In this document: in pieces, positions 33,820 through 43,000 of the stretch
How the letters are laid out: each line of letters begins with the position of its first letter
Position numbering within the stretch: position 1 is the first letter of the stretch
DNA from: Blasia pusilla
Taxonomy: Eukaryota > Marchantiophyta > Marchantiopsida > Blasiales
DNA length: 64,000 nucleotides
Direction of reading: 5' to 3'
Assembly: GCA_050084515.1 (NCBI GenBank)
Contig: CM114272.1
Coordinates: 59,334,001 to 59,398,000, forward strand
Notes under the pieces: generated by a model
The model's input: the letters and a program-made list of their open reading frames with translations, nothing else
Database searches by the model: none
What the model was told of the DNA's origin: nothing
Translations under genes and position numbers: made by a program

Positions 33820-35249
33820 GAAATCCCTTACGTCTACGAAAAATCTTGACCTTTTTTCCGGCAATGGGCAACTTGAGAATTGTGCCATTTAGCTCTCGTA
33901 GTTTATAAGTCGCATTGTAAAAAAAAAACACTACAATATATGGACTAAACCAACGATATGCAAATTTTTTAATTGTACTTTGCTAATTGTCGAGGGTGTT
34001 GTCGCGCACTAGGACCCAATCTCCCTCTTATAGGCTCCTTCTAAAGTTGATGAGATTTGTCAAATCACTACTTATTTTTCAACCTTGATTCCTTCATTTT
34101 GACTAATGCTTCTACGATATCTTGTTCACGCCGCTCTTGCTGCTGCATTTGAAGTGCTAGGAGCTCGTCCCTATCAAGTTCGTTCTCCCACGGAAAACCT
34201 ATCCAAGTGGGAATATCTCCTTCTGTTGGCATTATTGGTGTTTAATTTGTCATCAACTCTGTATGCGTGAACCCTATAACGGTGTTATGAGTTCTTCTAT
34301 CTCGTGCTTCCTCCGCATTCAACTCATCTCTATTTGCACGGATTCTCCCGAAACTCCCATATTGAGCAACAATATCTTCTAGAATAAAGCGATATATAGG
34401 CTCCGTTGTTTTAGGTTGTAAAGCCCTCCCTTCTATAAAGTTGGACAACTCTTCACGTGGTAGGACTAAGTAACGCATTCCCCAAAGACCTAGCGGCATA
34501 GCAACTAGATCTATAAGCCACTAATGATGAATAGGCAAATGATAAGTGGGTTTAAGTCCATCTCTCACCCATATTTTTGATTGAAACTGACATTCAACAC
34601 ATGACCCAAGATATCTCTCAACATCATTGTATAGGCCTTTCCACCAATACCTCTCTTTTATCTTGGTGAAAGTTTCCCAATTATGGGCAACCTCTATGTC
34701 ATGTCCATAAGGAATTATGGAATTCTTAGAGTACTTGCATTTTTGTCCCATTGTCATCCACCATCCTCAAGGGCATTCCATCTCTCCTCTTTGGCCTTTT
34801 CCAAAGACATCCATCTTGTAGTAGATAGCCATATGCCTTATGCCAAATCTTCTTAAAGAACTTGTCTATCCACCCTCCTTCTCTTTGAAGAGTGCTTAAA
34901 TAGCGCCAAATTTCTTTGAACTTGCCCTTATACAAATTCTCTTTGAAGGCTAGAACATCCTCTATGGCACTCTGTTCTCGAGATGACACTTGCCACACAT
35001 ATGCATCATCTTTATCTATCTCAACTCCTCCATATCTTCTTCTTGACTCAATCTAGCTCTAGACAACATGTCAACTACTGAGTTCTCTTTCCCAACTATA
35101 TGCCTAAGTTGTGGATTTAAGGACCTAATGTAAGCTATCCAACTTAATATGGCTATATCTAGAGTTGTATAATTTGCAATCATACCTAACAAAGGTAGAC
35201 AATCAACCTCAAGCAATACATAAGCAATACATAAGATACTAATTCTCAA
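33820..35249 (-). pseudogene. gypsy Pol fragment: RNase H end, integrase, GPY/F-like C-terminus
   Basis: The RNase H tail reads 'EVDCLPLLGMIANYTT', then 'RHIVGKENSVVDMLSRAR'. The integrase zinc-binding segment (34757-34521) reads 'RYWWKGLYNDVERYLGSCVE' with C-x2-C. Part of the core (34499-34242) reads 'GMRYLVLPREELSNFIEGRA', then 'GSFGRIRANRDELNAEEAR', in which a catalytic Asp has become Asn. A deletion then skips to 'RRTHNTVIGFTHTELM'. The C-terminal part (34240-33820) holds 'IPTWIGFPWENELDRDELLA', 'GDWVLVRDN' and 'RWFSPYIVV', then 'YKLRELNGTILKLPIAGKK', the GPY/F-type module. Several stops and frameshifts are present. Confidence 0.9.
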
Positions 35250-35297
35250 CTTTCATTGCAATCACAACTCCCCAAAGCTATGACTGCAATGAAAGTT
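35248..35297. repeat. 13-bp perfect inverted repeat at the gypsy truncation point
   Basis: 'aactttcattgca' (35248-35260) and 'tgcaatgaaagtt' (35285-35297) are exact reverse complements separated by 24 bp. It coincides with the place where the gypsy coding sequence stops matching, so it may have formed when the element was truncated. Confidence 0.85.
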
Positions 35298-35299
35298 AA

Positions 35300-35670
35300 C
35301 TACAACCAAAATGAGGGGCCTGACTATCTTTTCCCCAAAGTTAGGGGAGGCAAAATCCCCAAAAGTAGTAGTAAGGGGGAGTGTCTCCAAGGATTCTTGG
35401 GATCCAAATCCCACTTTAGGCGCTAAAGGGCGACTCAAGGATGCGGGATGAAATGGGAGTTTGGCGTTGGGACTCAAAACCCAAACCTAATCTAAGGGAG
35501 TGGATTTCAAAAGCCACATTTGGTATCTGACCCGTGACTCATTTTAGTGAGTCTCGGTTAGGGACTCATTGGAGGTCCATCGGATAGTTGGGACCGCTAG
35601 GCGTGTAAACATTGTTTAAGGTTCTTGAACCGACTAGAAAGTGTGTCCCAAGTCATGAGAGACTTGCCTA
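35300..35670. other. Short non-coding gap
   Basis: No element homology was recognised. A 71-residue minus-strand frame at 35262-35477 has no domain. Repeated words (gggactca, gactcatt) give it a low-complexity look. Confidence 0.5.
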
Positions 35671-35674
35671 TGTT

Positions 35675-37050
35675 GTCGTGCGCATACACATCCCTACACA
35701 ACCCACATGGCTGGTCACATCTACATACCACACAACATCGATCTTCCCCAATATATGGGTAGATCCACACATAAACAAAATATACTCATGCATATATAAA
35801 GGGACCCCACAACTCGATCTTCACCAACTCTCTCACCCTGAAGTCTTGTGCCTACCTCTAGACATACCTCCTGAGGAAGATCATAACATCTATCCCTAGT
35901 GTGACCATATCGGTGACAATGATCATATTGCAATTGTGGTGGGGCCATCCTTTGTGGCTCCTGAGCAATCGGAGGCTCCTGTAGCCCTCTCCTATGCATT
36001 TGGGTAGTCCCTCTACCTATGTGATCCACCACACATCCAACAATCCAACCCTAGTCCCTGCTAGGAAACATATATTGGTACGGGTCATTGCCTCATCGAC
36101 TCATGATACTCGCCCTGCTTTCTAGGCCCATCAGCCCGCTCCCGTGGTACCATTGCATAGTGAGGCACCTATGGGTCTACTCCTACTCGTCAACCGGTCA
36201 TATCTCGCAAAACTCCCGTGGTCATCACCCACTCCTCACTCAGACAACTCGAAGACCACCTTCAATGTGGGCTTTGCCATATGAAGCAAAATTGCATCCC
36301 AAACTCTCTTCCATCTTCATCTAGCACCCCATACCAATACTGTACCGATTGCGTCTCAGTCACCCCATATATGGAAACGATCAACCGTTGCATGCACGTG
36401 AATGCCTCCCTCAGACTCTCAGCTGATCTCCTCTGAAAATCCTGTAGACTCTTCAACTTTTCTGTCTGCACGCCATGGTAGCTCCTCCCCAACTGTCGGA
36501 AGAACTCCACTATGAGACTGAAACTTGGTGGTCCTCTATCACGAGAGGTCTTTGCCACCTCACCACTTTCACTACCATCCTCTCCATCTAGTTCCCAGGC
36601 TGATGGTGTAGGTCTTTTTGCTCTCACTACCCCATCATACGCCTTGCGGCCACTAGTGGACACATATCTTGGAGCCCAATACACCCTCCAAGCATCAATC
36701 TCTGTAGAGTATAGAGATTGGAATTCCATGTAATCATCCACCGGCGGACCCTCCAAGTGCTAGAATAATCCCTTCCATGCCATAATAGCGTTAAACCGCG
36801 CAGGGATCTGTTTCTCCTAGAAGTCGCACCACGTGTCAAACTCTTGGATGTCGTCCATCTCTCTCCACGTATCACTTTCCTCGTCCGCGATCTCATTATC
36901 AGAACCGCTGTCTAGTGATGACGATCCACCCACTAATGGGAGTCGGGATGGTTCCTCATTCAAAACCCCTCGGTACCTCACACCACTCCGTGTCACTCCA
37001 CTATCACTACTCGTACTACCCCGTTCTTCCAAATTTTGGAAGAATGTCAT
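35675..37050 (-). pseudogene. Orphan Ty3/gypsy gag, with degenerate zinc knuckle
   Basis: Minus-strand frames at 36817-37050, 36262-36756 and 35721-36032 make up a gag. It has an acidic N-terminal part (SGSDNEIADEESDTWREMDD). The capsid core (36756-36262) reads 'SLIVEFFRQLGRSYHGV', then 'LQDFQRRSAESLREAFTCMQ'. A basic linker and zinc knuckle follow, 'YDHCHRYGHTRDRC' near 35915-35935, in which the first Cys of C-x2-C-x4-H-x4-C has become Tyr. No protease or RT follows. Left of the knuckle the sequence passes into non-gag DNA ending at 35675-35703 in a 29-bp match to the end of the repeats at 37.34 and 37.99 kb. It is probably the gag of the same family as the pol at 38.1-44.06 kb, left in tandem with it. 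Confidence 0.75.
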
Positions 37051-37341
37051 GATGATAACCCTGTCTCACCTGCTCAAGCACTCAGACTTACCAAGAGTCT
37101 CCCATATTGCTCACTAGCTCACCTATGCTAATGGTAATCTCCTGACGACACACCCAACCTCACCCACACTCAACACTCGGGCTCACCATGAGCCTCCCAA
37201 ATGAGTCACCTAAACTACTAACACTCTTGAGTCATACACTTGATCCCTACTCGGCAACCACCGTATATCCACCAACTTGCTACACATGAAAGGAGTCTAC
37301 ACTCATCACCATCGGTACACCCATCTAACACTTGCAACTAC

Positions 37342-38115
37342 CATGTCGTGCGCATACACATCGCTACACAACATACATTGATGTTATCGAACACACACAC
37401 AAACACACACAATCCCATGCTAACTCATGGCGTCCATACACAGAGGCGAGAAATACCAAAATATCTCCAATAAAGTAAGATCCAATCTCTCTCTACACCA
37501 TCTCACACTATAGCTCTCAAAGGTGTGCATTCTCTCTCATGTCAAACCAAACCCACTCTCCTAATGAGAGGCTTAGGTTACACTCACTAGGCAAGGGACC
37601 ATAGCTCTGTTGCCTTATGCTAAGAGGTTCAACAAAAAGAGAATGAGCTCTCAAGCTCTCTCTCTTGGAGGTATATTCCCTTCCCTCTCCCAATCCCTCT
37701 CAACGGTAACCTTTGCTCGCAGGTCATCTCCTTGGCTCTTAACCTGCTATAATGGGTCAAGGGCCACTTCCCAAAGTAGAAAGTCAACTATGCCCACCAT
37801 GGAAACTTACCCAAAATAGTAAGTTTCTATATATGGCTCCACATGAGCCGAAACGAAGGGGAAACCTGCTTCCTCAGGTTTCCTGGGGCTTCAACAGGTC
37901 ATCCTCCACCTCTTGGGCATGTCCTCCACTACTCGTGTAGACGCTCTGCTAGATCCCACCGATCTATCCTAACAGTCGTGATATTTATCGTGCGCATACA
38001 CATCGCTACACAACATACATCGCTGTCATCGAACACACACACAAACACACACGATCCCATGCTAACTCATGGCATCCATACACAGAGGCAAGAAGTACCA
38101 AAATATCTCCAATCG
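37342..38115 (-). repeat. LTR-like segment bounded by 126-bp direct repeats
   Basis: Two ~126-bp copies (about 37343-37470 and 37988-38115) run, on the minus strand, from TGGAGATATTTTGG to TGTATGCGCACGA. They share 'catgggat(c/t)gtgtgtgtt' and 'gatgtatgttgtgtagcgatg'. The copy at 38115 is preceded by a polypurine tract, so it begins the 3' LTR of the methyltransferase element. The copy at 37343 is followed by TGGTAGTTGC, a possible primer site, and then by the orphan gag. The whole 774 bp could be one LTR with terminal duplications, or two short LTRs around a ~515-bp insert. A minus-strand TATATATGG lies between them near 37830. Confidence 0.65.
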
Positions 38116-38299
38116 CCCCCCTAGCTGGTGGTTAGGTCCCTCTAACTCCAGATAGCCATCTATCCCTACCTACCACGACATACATCTCTAGGCCGCTAAG
38201 AGCAGAAAGGCCGGGTGCTCATGTGGCCCCATCGTTAGTCACCTTCCTATCATCCATGTCACAAAAAAACTCGAAATCAAAACCTACCTAGTATCTCCT

Positions 38300-38840
38300 C
38301 TATGTACATCTGGAACACATCCATCGTCCCGGAGGAACCCTAGTGAGAGGTGGCGTCAGACATGCCATATGCCAACCTCTCGAACATCCATCAAAGACTA
38401 GCATCATGGCCGCACCACGAGGAGAACCACACAACATAAAACGCAAGCCTGTAGGAACTATTTCTGAGCTTGGATCTATTGTACCATCAATGTTAGGAAG
38501 GTGACATTGCGCACAATTATGCACATGGTCCTTCCATACCATACCATCGCGTCCCTCCAGCAAGAGAATGCCGGATGGCGAAACGTCACGCATTCTCAGG
38601 ATAGTGCACCCTGTAATCACATCCAACATCGTCGGTGCCGTCTGCTGCAAGTAGACATAATCTCCCTGATGAAACCTCCGGATAGTTGGTCGATAACCAC
38701 CATCCCGAATAGTCGCATATCTCAACGTATCGCGATGTTGCACAATCGCCAAGTTCTTGAACGCCATGGGCATCACTCTCCGAAATAACTCAACCCTCTG
38801 AGAACATGCTCCCATCTATACATCTGGGTCATCAAGGTCC
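38300..38840 (-). pseudogene. Integrase C-terminal domain fused to a PHD finger
   Basis: The open frame 38815-38300 encodes 171 residues. Residues 1-60 are a typical gypsy integrase C-terminal arm (VELFRRVM, then 'GDYVYLQQ'), followed by a short barrel-like segment and 'HVHNCAQCHLPNIDG'. Residues 126-170 follow the PHD C4HC3 pattern exactly: position 126 (expected Cys, here Phe), C129, position 141 (expected Cys, here Phe), C144, H149, C152, C167 and C170. The conserved 'GWHMACLTPPL' and 'PPGRWMCSRC' fill the gaps. PHD fingers bind histone H3 tails, so in the intact element this would be the chromatin-targeting module, in the place where chromoviruses carry a chromodomain. With two zinc ligands lost, this copy could not fold normally. 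Confidence 0.85.
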
Positions 38841-38899
38841 ATCACCTCACCAACATCTCGACAAATGGCCGGAGGTAAATCTGGCTCTCGGCCATAAAG

Positions 38900-39660
38900 T
38901 AACAAGTACGGTGAAAAAGACGCTAATGATGCCTACTTGCTGAATTTGTATCCCATCGCCAACCACGGCAACTGGAGGTCCCAATCTCCTAGGTGACCTC
39001 TCTGCAAGCCATACTTGCGTAAGCCCCTCTTCAGCGTCTGCACAACTCTCTCCGCTAATCCATCTGCCTCGGGATGATCTTGCGAAGTCGTGCGGTGGTC
39101 AATCAGCGCCTGATCACACAAGGCCTGGAACTCACCATGAAACTCGATACCCTGGTCTGTCAACACCTTAGCCGGTGCGCCATAATGATCAACACTCTCT
39201 CAAGGAAGGCATAAGCTACTCCCTCACTTGCTTTCTCAGGCAATGCAACAAACCTCGATCTGCTTCAAGAAGTGCTCGACCATCACCAACACATAACGAT
39301 TGTGACGCTCTGTCAAAGGCAAAGGTCCTGCAAAATCCAAACTCCATCTATACCCTAAGCCCATGATCGGTAATGGATGCAACTATGGAGTTGGAGCATT
39401 GAAGGATGCTGGGACCTGATCACACACCATGTACCTGGCAACAAACTGTTGAACATCAGTCTGCATGCCTCGCCACCAATACTGAAATTGGAGCAAGTTG
39501 TACGTCCACTTCACCCCAAAGTGACCCAACTCCTCGTGGGCATGTTGCACTTGTCATGTTCTCTACAAAGGATGCGGCACTACGCATACTCTACCATCCT
39601 CCCAAACCCTCAAAATATATGTCTCCTCCCAACGGAACTATTTGGCCCGTTGTAGGATCC
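38900..39660 (-). pseudogene. gypsy integrase: zinc-binding domain and catalytic core
   Basis: It inserts element cDNA into host DNA. Minus-strand translation from about 39660 shows an H2C2 region (HEELGHFGVKWTYNLLQ, then 'YWWRGMQTDVQQF'), a short spacer, and the core opening 'GYRWSLDFAGPLPL' with the first catalytic Asp, then 'NRYVLVMVEHF'. The next frame, 39166-38933, has 'LTDQGIEFHGEFQALCDQ', with the second Asp, and 'DHPEADGLAERVVQTLKRG' with the third acidic residue. Frame changes occur near 39200 and 38930. Domain order and spacing are normal for Ty3/gypsy. Confidence 0.9.
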
Positions 39661-39919
39661 GATCCCGCTCTCTAGCATCCACGGTGCTCGTAACGCTCCC
39701 AGTACAAAGGTACTCCAAGACTACTCCATCATCATGAATATCTCAGCCACCTCTCGTCTCCTCACTGGCCTCGGGATCTAAGGACTCTTCACTAGACCTT
39801 ACCATCGAAGTCTCCACACTCTGGCTCTCCATAGCCAACACACCTAAATAGGCTGACGCGTGCCATCCTGGCAATGACTCCTCATCACTCTCTCCATGCC
39901 ATCGAGCTCTAGTCGCATC

Positions 39920-40360
39920 TCATTGACTCGGGTATGGGTTACGACTCAACCCATCTGCATCCTTGTTGAGCGTCCCAAGTCTATGTACCACCTGAAAATC
40001 ATACTCCTGCGACAAGAGAGCCCTTCTCGCAAGCTTCCCTTTAAGCTTTTCGGATTCCATCAACCACTTCAGTGGTTGATGATCAATGATGATGGTAAAG
40101 GGGTCTTCGAATAAGAAACACTTGAAATACACGACAGTCCACACAACAGCCAAACACTCATCCTTATACGAGCTGTACTTTGCCTCTACAGCGTTGTTCG
40201 AGCGGCTAGCGTAAGCCACCACAAACTCTCTACCCTCATCATCATGCTGGGTGAGCACCGCTCGAAGCCCCAACATGCTCCAATTTGTGTGCAACTGGAA
40301 AGGACGCCCTCTGATCGGTCTCCTCAAGATGGGCGCGGACGTCAACCTATCCTTGAGCAA
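39920..40360 (-). pseudogene. gypsy RNase H
   Basis: It degrades the RNA strand of the RNA-DNA hybrid during reverse transcription. The 146-residue frame shows 'FQLHTNWSMLGLRAVLTQ', in which the first catalytic Asp of the usual T-D-W/A-S motif is Asn, so this copy is probably inactive. It continues with 'EFVVAYASRSNN' and 'KYSSYKDECLAVVW' (catalytic Glu present), then 'FTIIIDHQPLKWLM' (Asp present), and ends 'RLGTLNKDADGLSRNP'. It is continuous with RT upstream across one stop at 40361. Confidence 0.92.
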
Positions 40361-41215
40361 CTAAAATGCTCGCTCCTGCTCATCCCCCCACTGCCACTCG
40401 TGATCCATCTTGGTTAGCAAGGTTAGCGGCTTCGCAATTGAATTGAATTCCTTGACGTACCGCCGATAGCAGTTGGCCAATCCCATGAATGTGCGAACAC
40501 GGCTCCTATATGTAGGGCGTGGAATGCGTGAGATAGCCTCTACCTTCATCTGCTGAACACCAAGGCCCCCTGGGTATATTTTATGACCTACGTACTCAAT
40601 CTGGTCGTAGAAGAACTTGCACTTGCCTAGATGTAGCTTCAGCCTATCTAATTGCAATCGTCGAAACACCTCCTCTAGATGTTGCTCATGCTCCTCAACT
40701 GTGGCGCTAAAGACTACAATGTCATCAATATAACACCTAGCAAAATCCAGACCAGCCAAGATCCTATCCATGACCCTCTGAAACTCAGCCGGGTTGTTCT
40801 TTAACCCAAATGGTAAGAACCGCCATTCGTACAAACAATCCTTCCCATGAGGATCGATGCCCCACAATGCCGACTTCTACCTGTCCTCCTATCTGATAGG
40901 TAGTTGATGGTATCCGGCTTGCAAATCCAATGAACTGAAGACCTTTGCGTGACCAATCGCATCAAAGATCTCCTCAAGGGTGCGCATGGCATACCTATCA
41001 GACTTTGTCTACCGATTGATAGGTCAGTAATCCCCACACATACGCGTATCCGTTCTGCTGCCATGCACATCCTTCTTGGCGGGCATGACAGTGGCAGATG
41101 CATACTCCCCATGCGACATCACCACTAGTCCTGCGCTGACCAAGTCCTAGCTCCTACTCTGTAAATGGCTCATGTCCCAAATGAGGTTTGATCCTTAACA
41201 TATTTACTTGTCAAT
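40361..41215 (-). pseudogene. gypsy reverse transcriptase
   Basis: It copies element RNA to DNA. The open part, 40867-40361, contains 'EWRFLPFGLKNNPAEFQRVM' and the catalytic 'CYIDDIVVFS', then the thumb and connection segments ('HLGKCKFF', 'YVGHKIYPGGLGV', 'TFMGLANCYRRYV'). Upstream, in interrupted frames to about 41215, are 'ATVMPAKKD', 'RMCGDY' followed by a stop and 'PIN', 'YAMRTLEEIFDAIGHAKVFS', and 'SLDLQAGYHQLPI' with the first catalytic Asp. The YIDD box and both Asp regions survive; four or more stops are present in the fingers. The N-terminal boundary is close to the inserted helicase fragment. Confidence 0.93.
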
Positions 41216-41267
41216 GACCAAATACTCACACTCAATCTTCTCCTACTCCTAACATTATATTTGCTGA

Positions 41268-41304
41268 TTCCTCTCAATTACATGGATTTAATTGAGAGGA
41301 ATAC
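41268..41304. repeat. 13-bp perfect inverted repeat at the helicase-fragment edge
   Basis: 'attcctctcaatt' and 'aattgagaggaat' are reverse complements around a 10-base loop (acatggattt). It lies between the end of the helicase homology and the start of RT. It could be a Helitron-type terminal hairpin, but no CTRR end follows on either strand at the right distance. Confidence 0.85.
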
Positions 41305-41740
41305 CATTCACTACGTCTTCAGTATAAATAAACTCAGTAATTGTAGCTAAGGATCCATTTTTTGCTTCAACCTTTAAGTTGACGGTAGAGTTTATTGCGG
41401 CAAATCTTAGTTGGTGGAAAGTTGCATCGTTTAGCCAAGATGCAAAAGATGCGTGTTGGGTGCACCTGATATGATATCTATTGATATAATAGATGCATCT
41501 CCAAACAATCTTCTCAATGCTATTAAATTAAAGATGTCCACATCTTGCGCATGAGTGCAAATAATGGTTGTGTTAGAATGAACAAAGTCTATAGCCTCGT
41601 CCTCAAAGGCAAGAAAATCTGAGAGATAACTATGTATTTCTGCAATAGTAGGTACTCGTTGCCTTATAGAGTTGAGGAATGCAAGATAATCAGGATCATC
41701 ACTGTGCTTCATGGAGGTAGTTAATTGAAAGAAATCCCAT
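41290..41740 (-). pseudogene. Pif1/Helitron-like helicase fragment inserted in the gypsy element
   Basis: The frame 41829-41431 switches, at about 41740, from methyltransferase sequence to a segment reading 'FFQLTTSMKHSDDPDYLAFL', then 'SIRQRVPTIAEIHSYLSD', then 'TTIICTHAQDVDIFNLIAL'. After a frameshift near 41430 it continues 'FHQLRFAAINSTVNL', then 'EAKNGSLATITEFIY'. This is the order of the C-terminal part of Pif1-family helicases, as found in Helitrons: the arginine-containing 'L...MR' region, a THR-like motif, and an 'NG..G.V' strand. Only the last third of such a protein is present, with no Walker motifs. A 13-bp hairpin (about 41268-41304) lies at its left edge. I infer insertion or capture into the gypsy, because it separates methyltransferase from RT. 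Confidence 0.65.
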
Positions 41741-42575
41741 CGCTCGCTCTCTCTTGTCAACGTTGGGCTCCACCAACCGTTGAACCTAGTCATCCCAAAC
41801 CAAGCTAGGACCGGACTCCTTGTATGCATAGGAAGCGGGAAAACTCACAAACGTGGGCAAGGCTGCCGGCGGCCTGCCTACCTTGTTGACTACAATCAAC
41901 GATGGTCGATCATCGTGCCTCACTGCCTATGATCGATGACTTGGATCCAGAATGGAATCCACTAACAAATGGGAGGGGCGCTCCACTCTCGCATACGCCC
42001 TTCATAACACCGCATGGGGCACCAAGTTGGTCTGCCATAGACGCGGGCGATGGGCTCTAGAACCTACACTCGCTGCATCCAAGAACAGTGCTGGGCCGAT
42101 CCAGGCACGCACCTGATGAACACTCGTCACCACCCGTGACCTAGAGTCTCCTAAGATCGGCACATTCTCCAGAATATAGGCTGGGGAATGAGATTGGTGC
42201 TCTTGCAACTGCCGTAAGACCCTCAACATCTCCCAAAACTACCTAGATCAAGTGTCAACCAACCCGTTGCCTCGTCCAGCACTCAATTGGCCCTAACATG
42301 GCCAACCGGCAATGACCAAATCAATGGTCCCTACCCGCTCTAAGTCTTGCATCCCCAACAACGAAATATCCCTCGGTAGGGAACTCTGGTACTCCTGTAC
42401 CACGGACGCACACAATAAGTCAAAAAAACATAGGCGTAATTGTGCCACATGTTGTAGTGAGACGCGCCTCGCAACATCATCACTCTCCACATAAAGGTAC
42501 TACTGCACTCGCACTCCTGCTTGCAAAACAACAACTAACCCAGTGCAAATCCCTCCGAAGAGATCTAACACTCAA
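41740..42575 (-). pseudogene. C5-cytosine DNA methyltransferase domain inside the gypsy Pol
   Basis: Transfers methyl groups from S-adenosylmethionine to carbon 5 of cytosine. Minus-strand reading gives the catalytic motifs in order. Motif I is 'VLDLFGGICTGL' at 42571-42536 (AdoMet binding). Motif II is 'YLYVESDD' near 42480-42499, just after a TAG. Motif IV is 'IDLVIAGWPC' with the catalytic Cys at 42298-42296, followed by TAG where Gln is expected, then 'GQLSAGRGNG'. Motif VI is 'YILENVPILGD' with ENV near 42169-42161. Motif VIII is 'SRAHRPRLWQTNL' at about 42061-42023. A C-terminal segment 'LPTFVSFPASYAYKESGP' lies at about 41890-41830, then 'ERAMGF' near 41745. The compact form with 'R..R..W.TNL' is closer to the DNMT3/DRM type than to DNMT1/CMT; this is a judgement by eye. 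At least five stops make it inactive. Confidence 0.9.
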
Positions 42576-43000
42576 ATACTCTCTTGCGGGATATGCCACA
42601 CAATACGTGTGGTATCCAAAGATGTCATCGTAGCACTCCCTGCTACCTTGGGTTCCTCTAGACCCGTCACACTCCGGTGCAAATGCCACGCTCCACGCGG
42701 ACTGCACGTGCTCATCTGCCAATCGTCGAAGCTCCTCAGTCGAGCCCCACAATGGCACCTCTCCTCCACAGAACGATGCAGCTACCATAACACTCCTCTC
42801 CATAGAAATGTCAAGAATGGTAGTATCCTCTATTTGGACATGTCCCTCAATCAAATCACTAGGCCAAGAGATGGCACTGCTAAATGCTGCTAAGGTGGCC
42901 ACCTCCCCTGGCCATCGCTCGATCACTGCACATGTGAATCGAACGGGTATTGAGCTAAGGCGCCCATCACCTGACTGCCATCCTAGTTTGTAGGACATTG
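42576..43000 (-). pseudogene. Linker between gypsy protease and methyltransferase
   Basis: The open frame 42998-42480 encodes about 140 residues before the frame change into methyltransferase motif I. It contains 'RFTCAVIERWPGEVATLAAF', 'WPSDLIEGHV' and 'ELRRLADEHVQSAW', and no domain I recognise. It could be an N-terminal extension of the methyltransferase or the natural spacer before RT in this family. Confidence 0.6.

Larger units (their letters stand above)
32519..35250 (-). mobile_element. 5'-truncated Ty3/gypsy element with 1.18-kb 3' LTR
   Basis: Read on the minus strand: the end of RNase H (35249-35016), the integrase zinc-binding domain and parts of the core (34998-34242), the integrase C-terminus (34240-33820), a polypurine tract (about 33710-33698, TTTGGAAGGGATGAA) and the 3' LTR (33697-32519, starting TGTCGTATAG). 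Gag, protease, RT and the 5' LTR are missing. At the break point lies an inverted repeat (35248-35297). The LTR is the same family as the solo or truncated LTR at 3.3-4.57 kb. The RNase H-INT order identifies Ty3/gypsy. Confidence 0.9.

Noticed and set aside
37342-38115. TRIM-like element (126-bp LTRs, ~515-bp interior)
   Set aside because: The inner copy has no polypurine tract before it and the outer copy has no primer site after it. The polypurine tract belongs to the neighbouring gypsy pol, so an LTR of that element is the better reading.
41268-41304. Helitron 3' terminal hairpin
   Set aside because: Hairpin and nearby helicase text fit, but no CTRR follows at about 10 bases on either strand and no 5' TC end was found.
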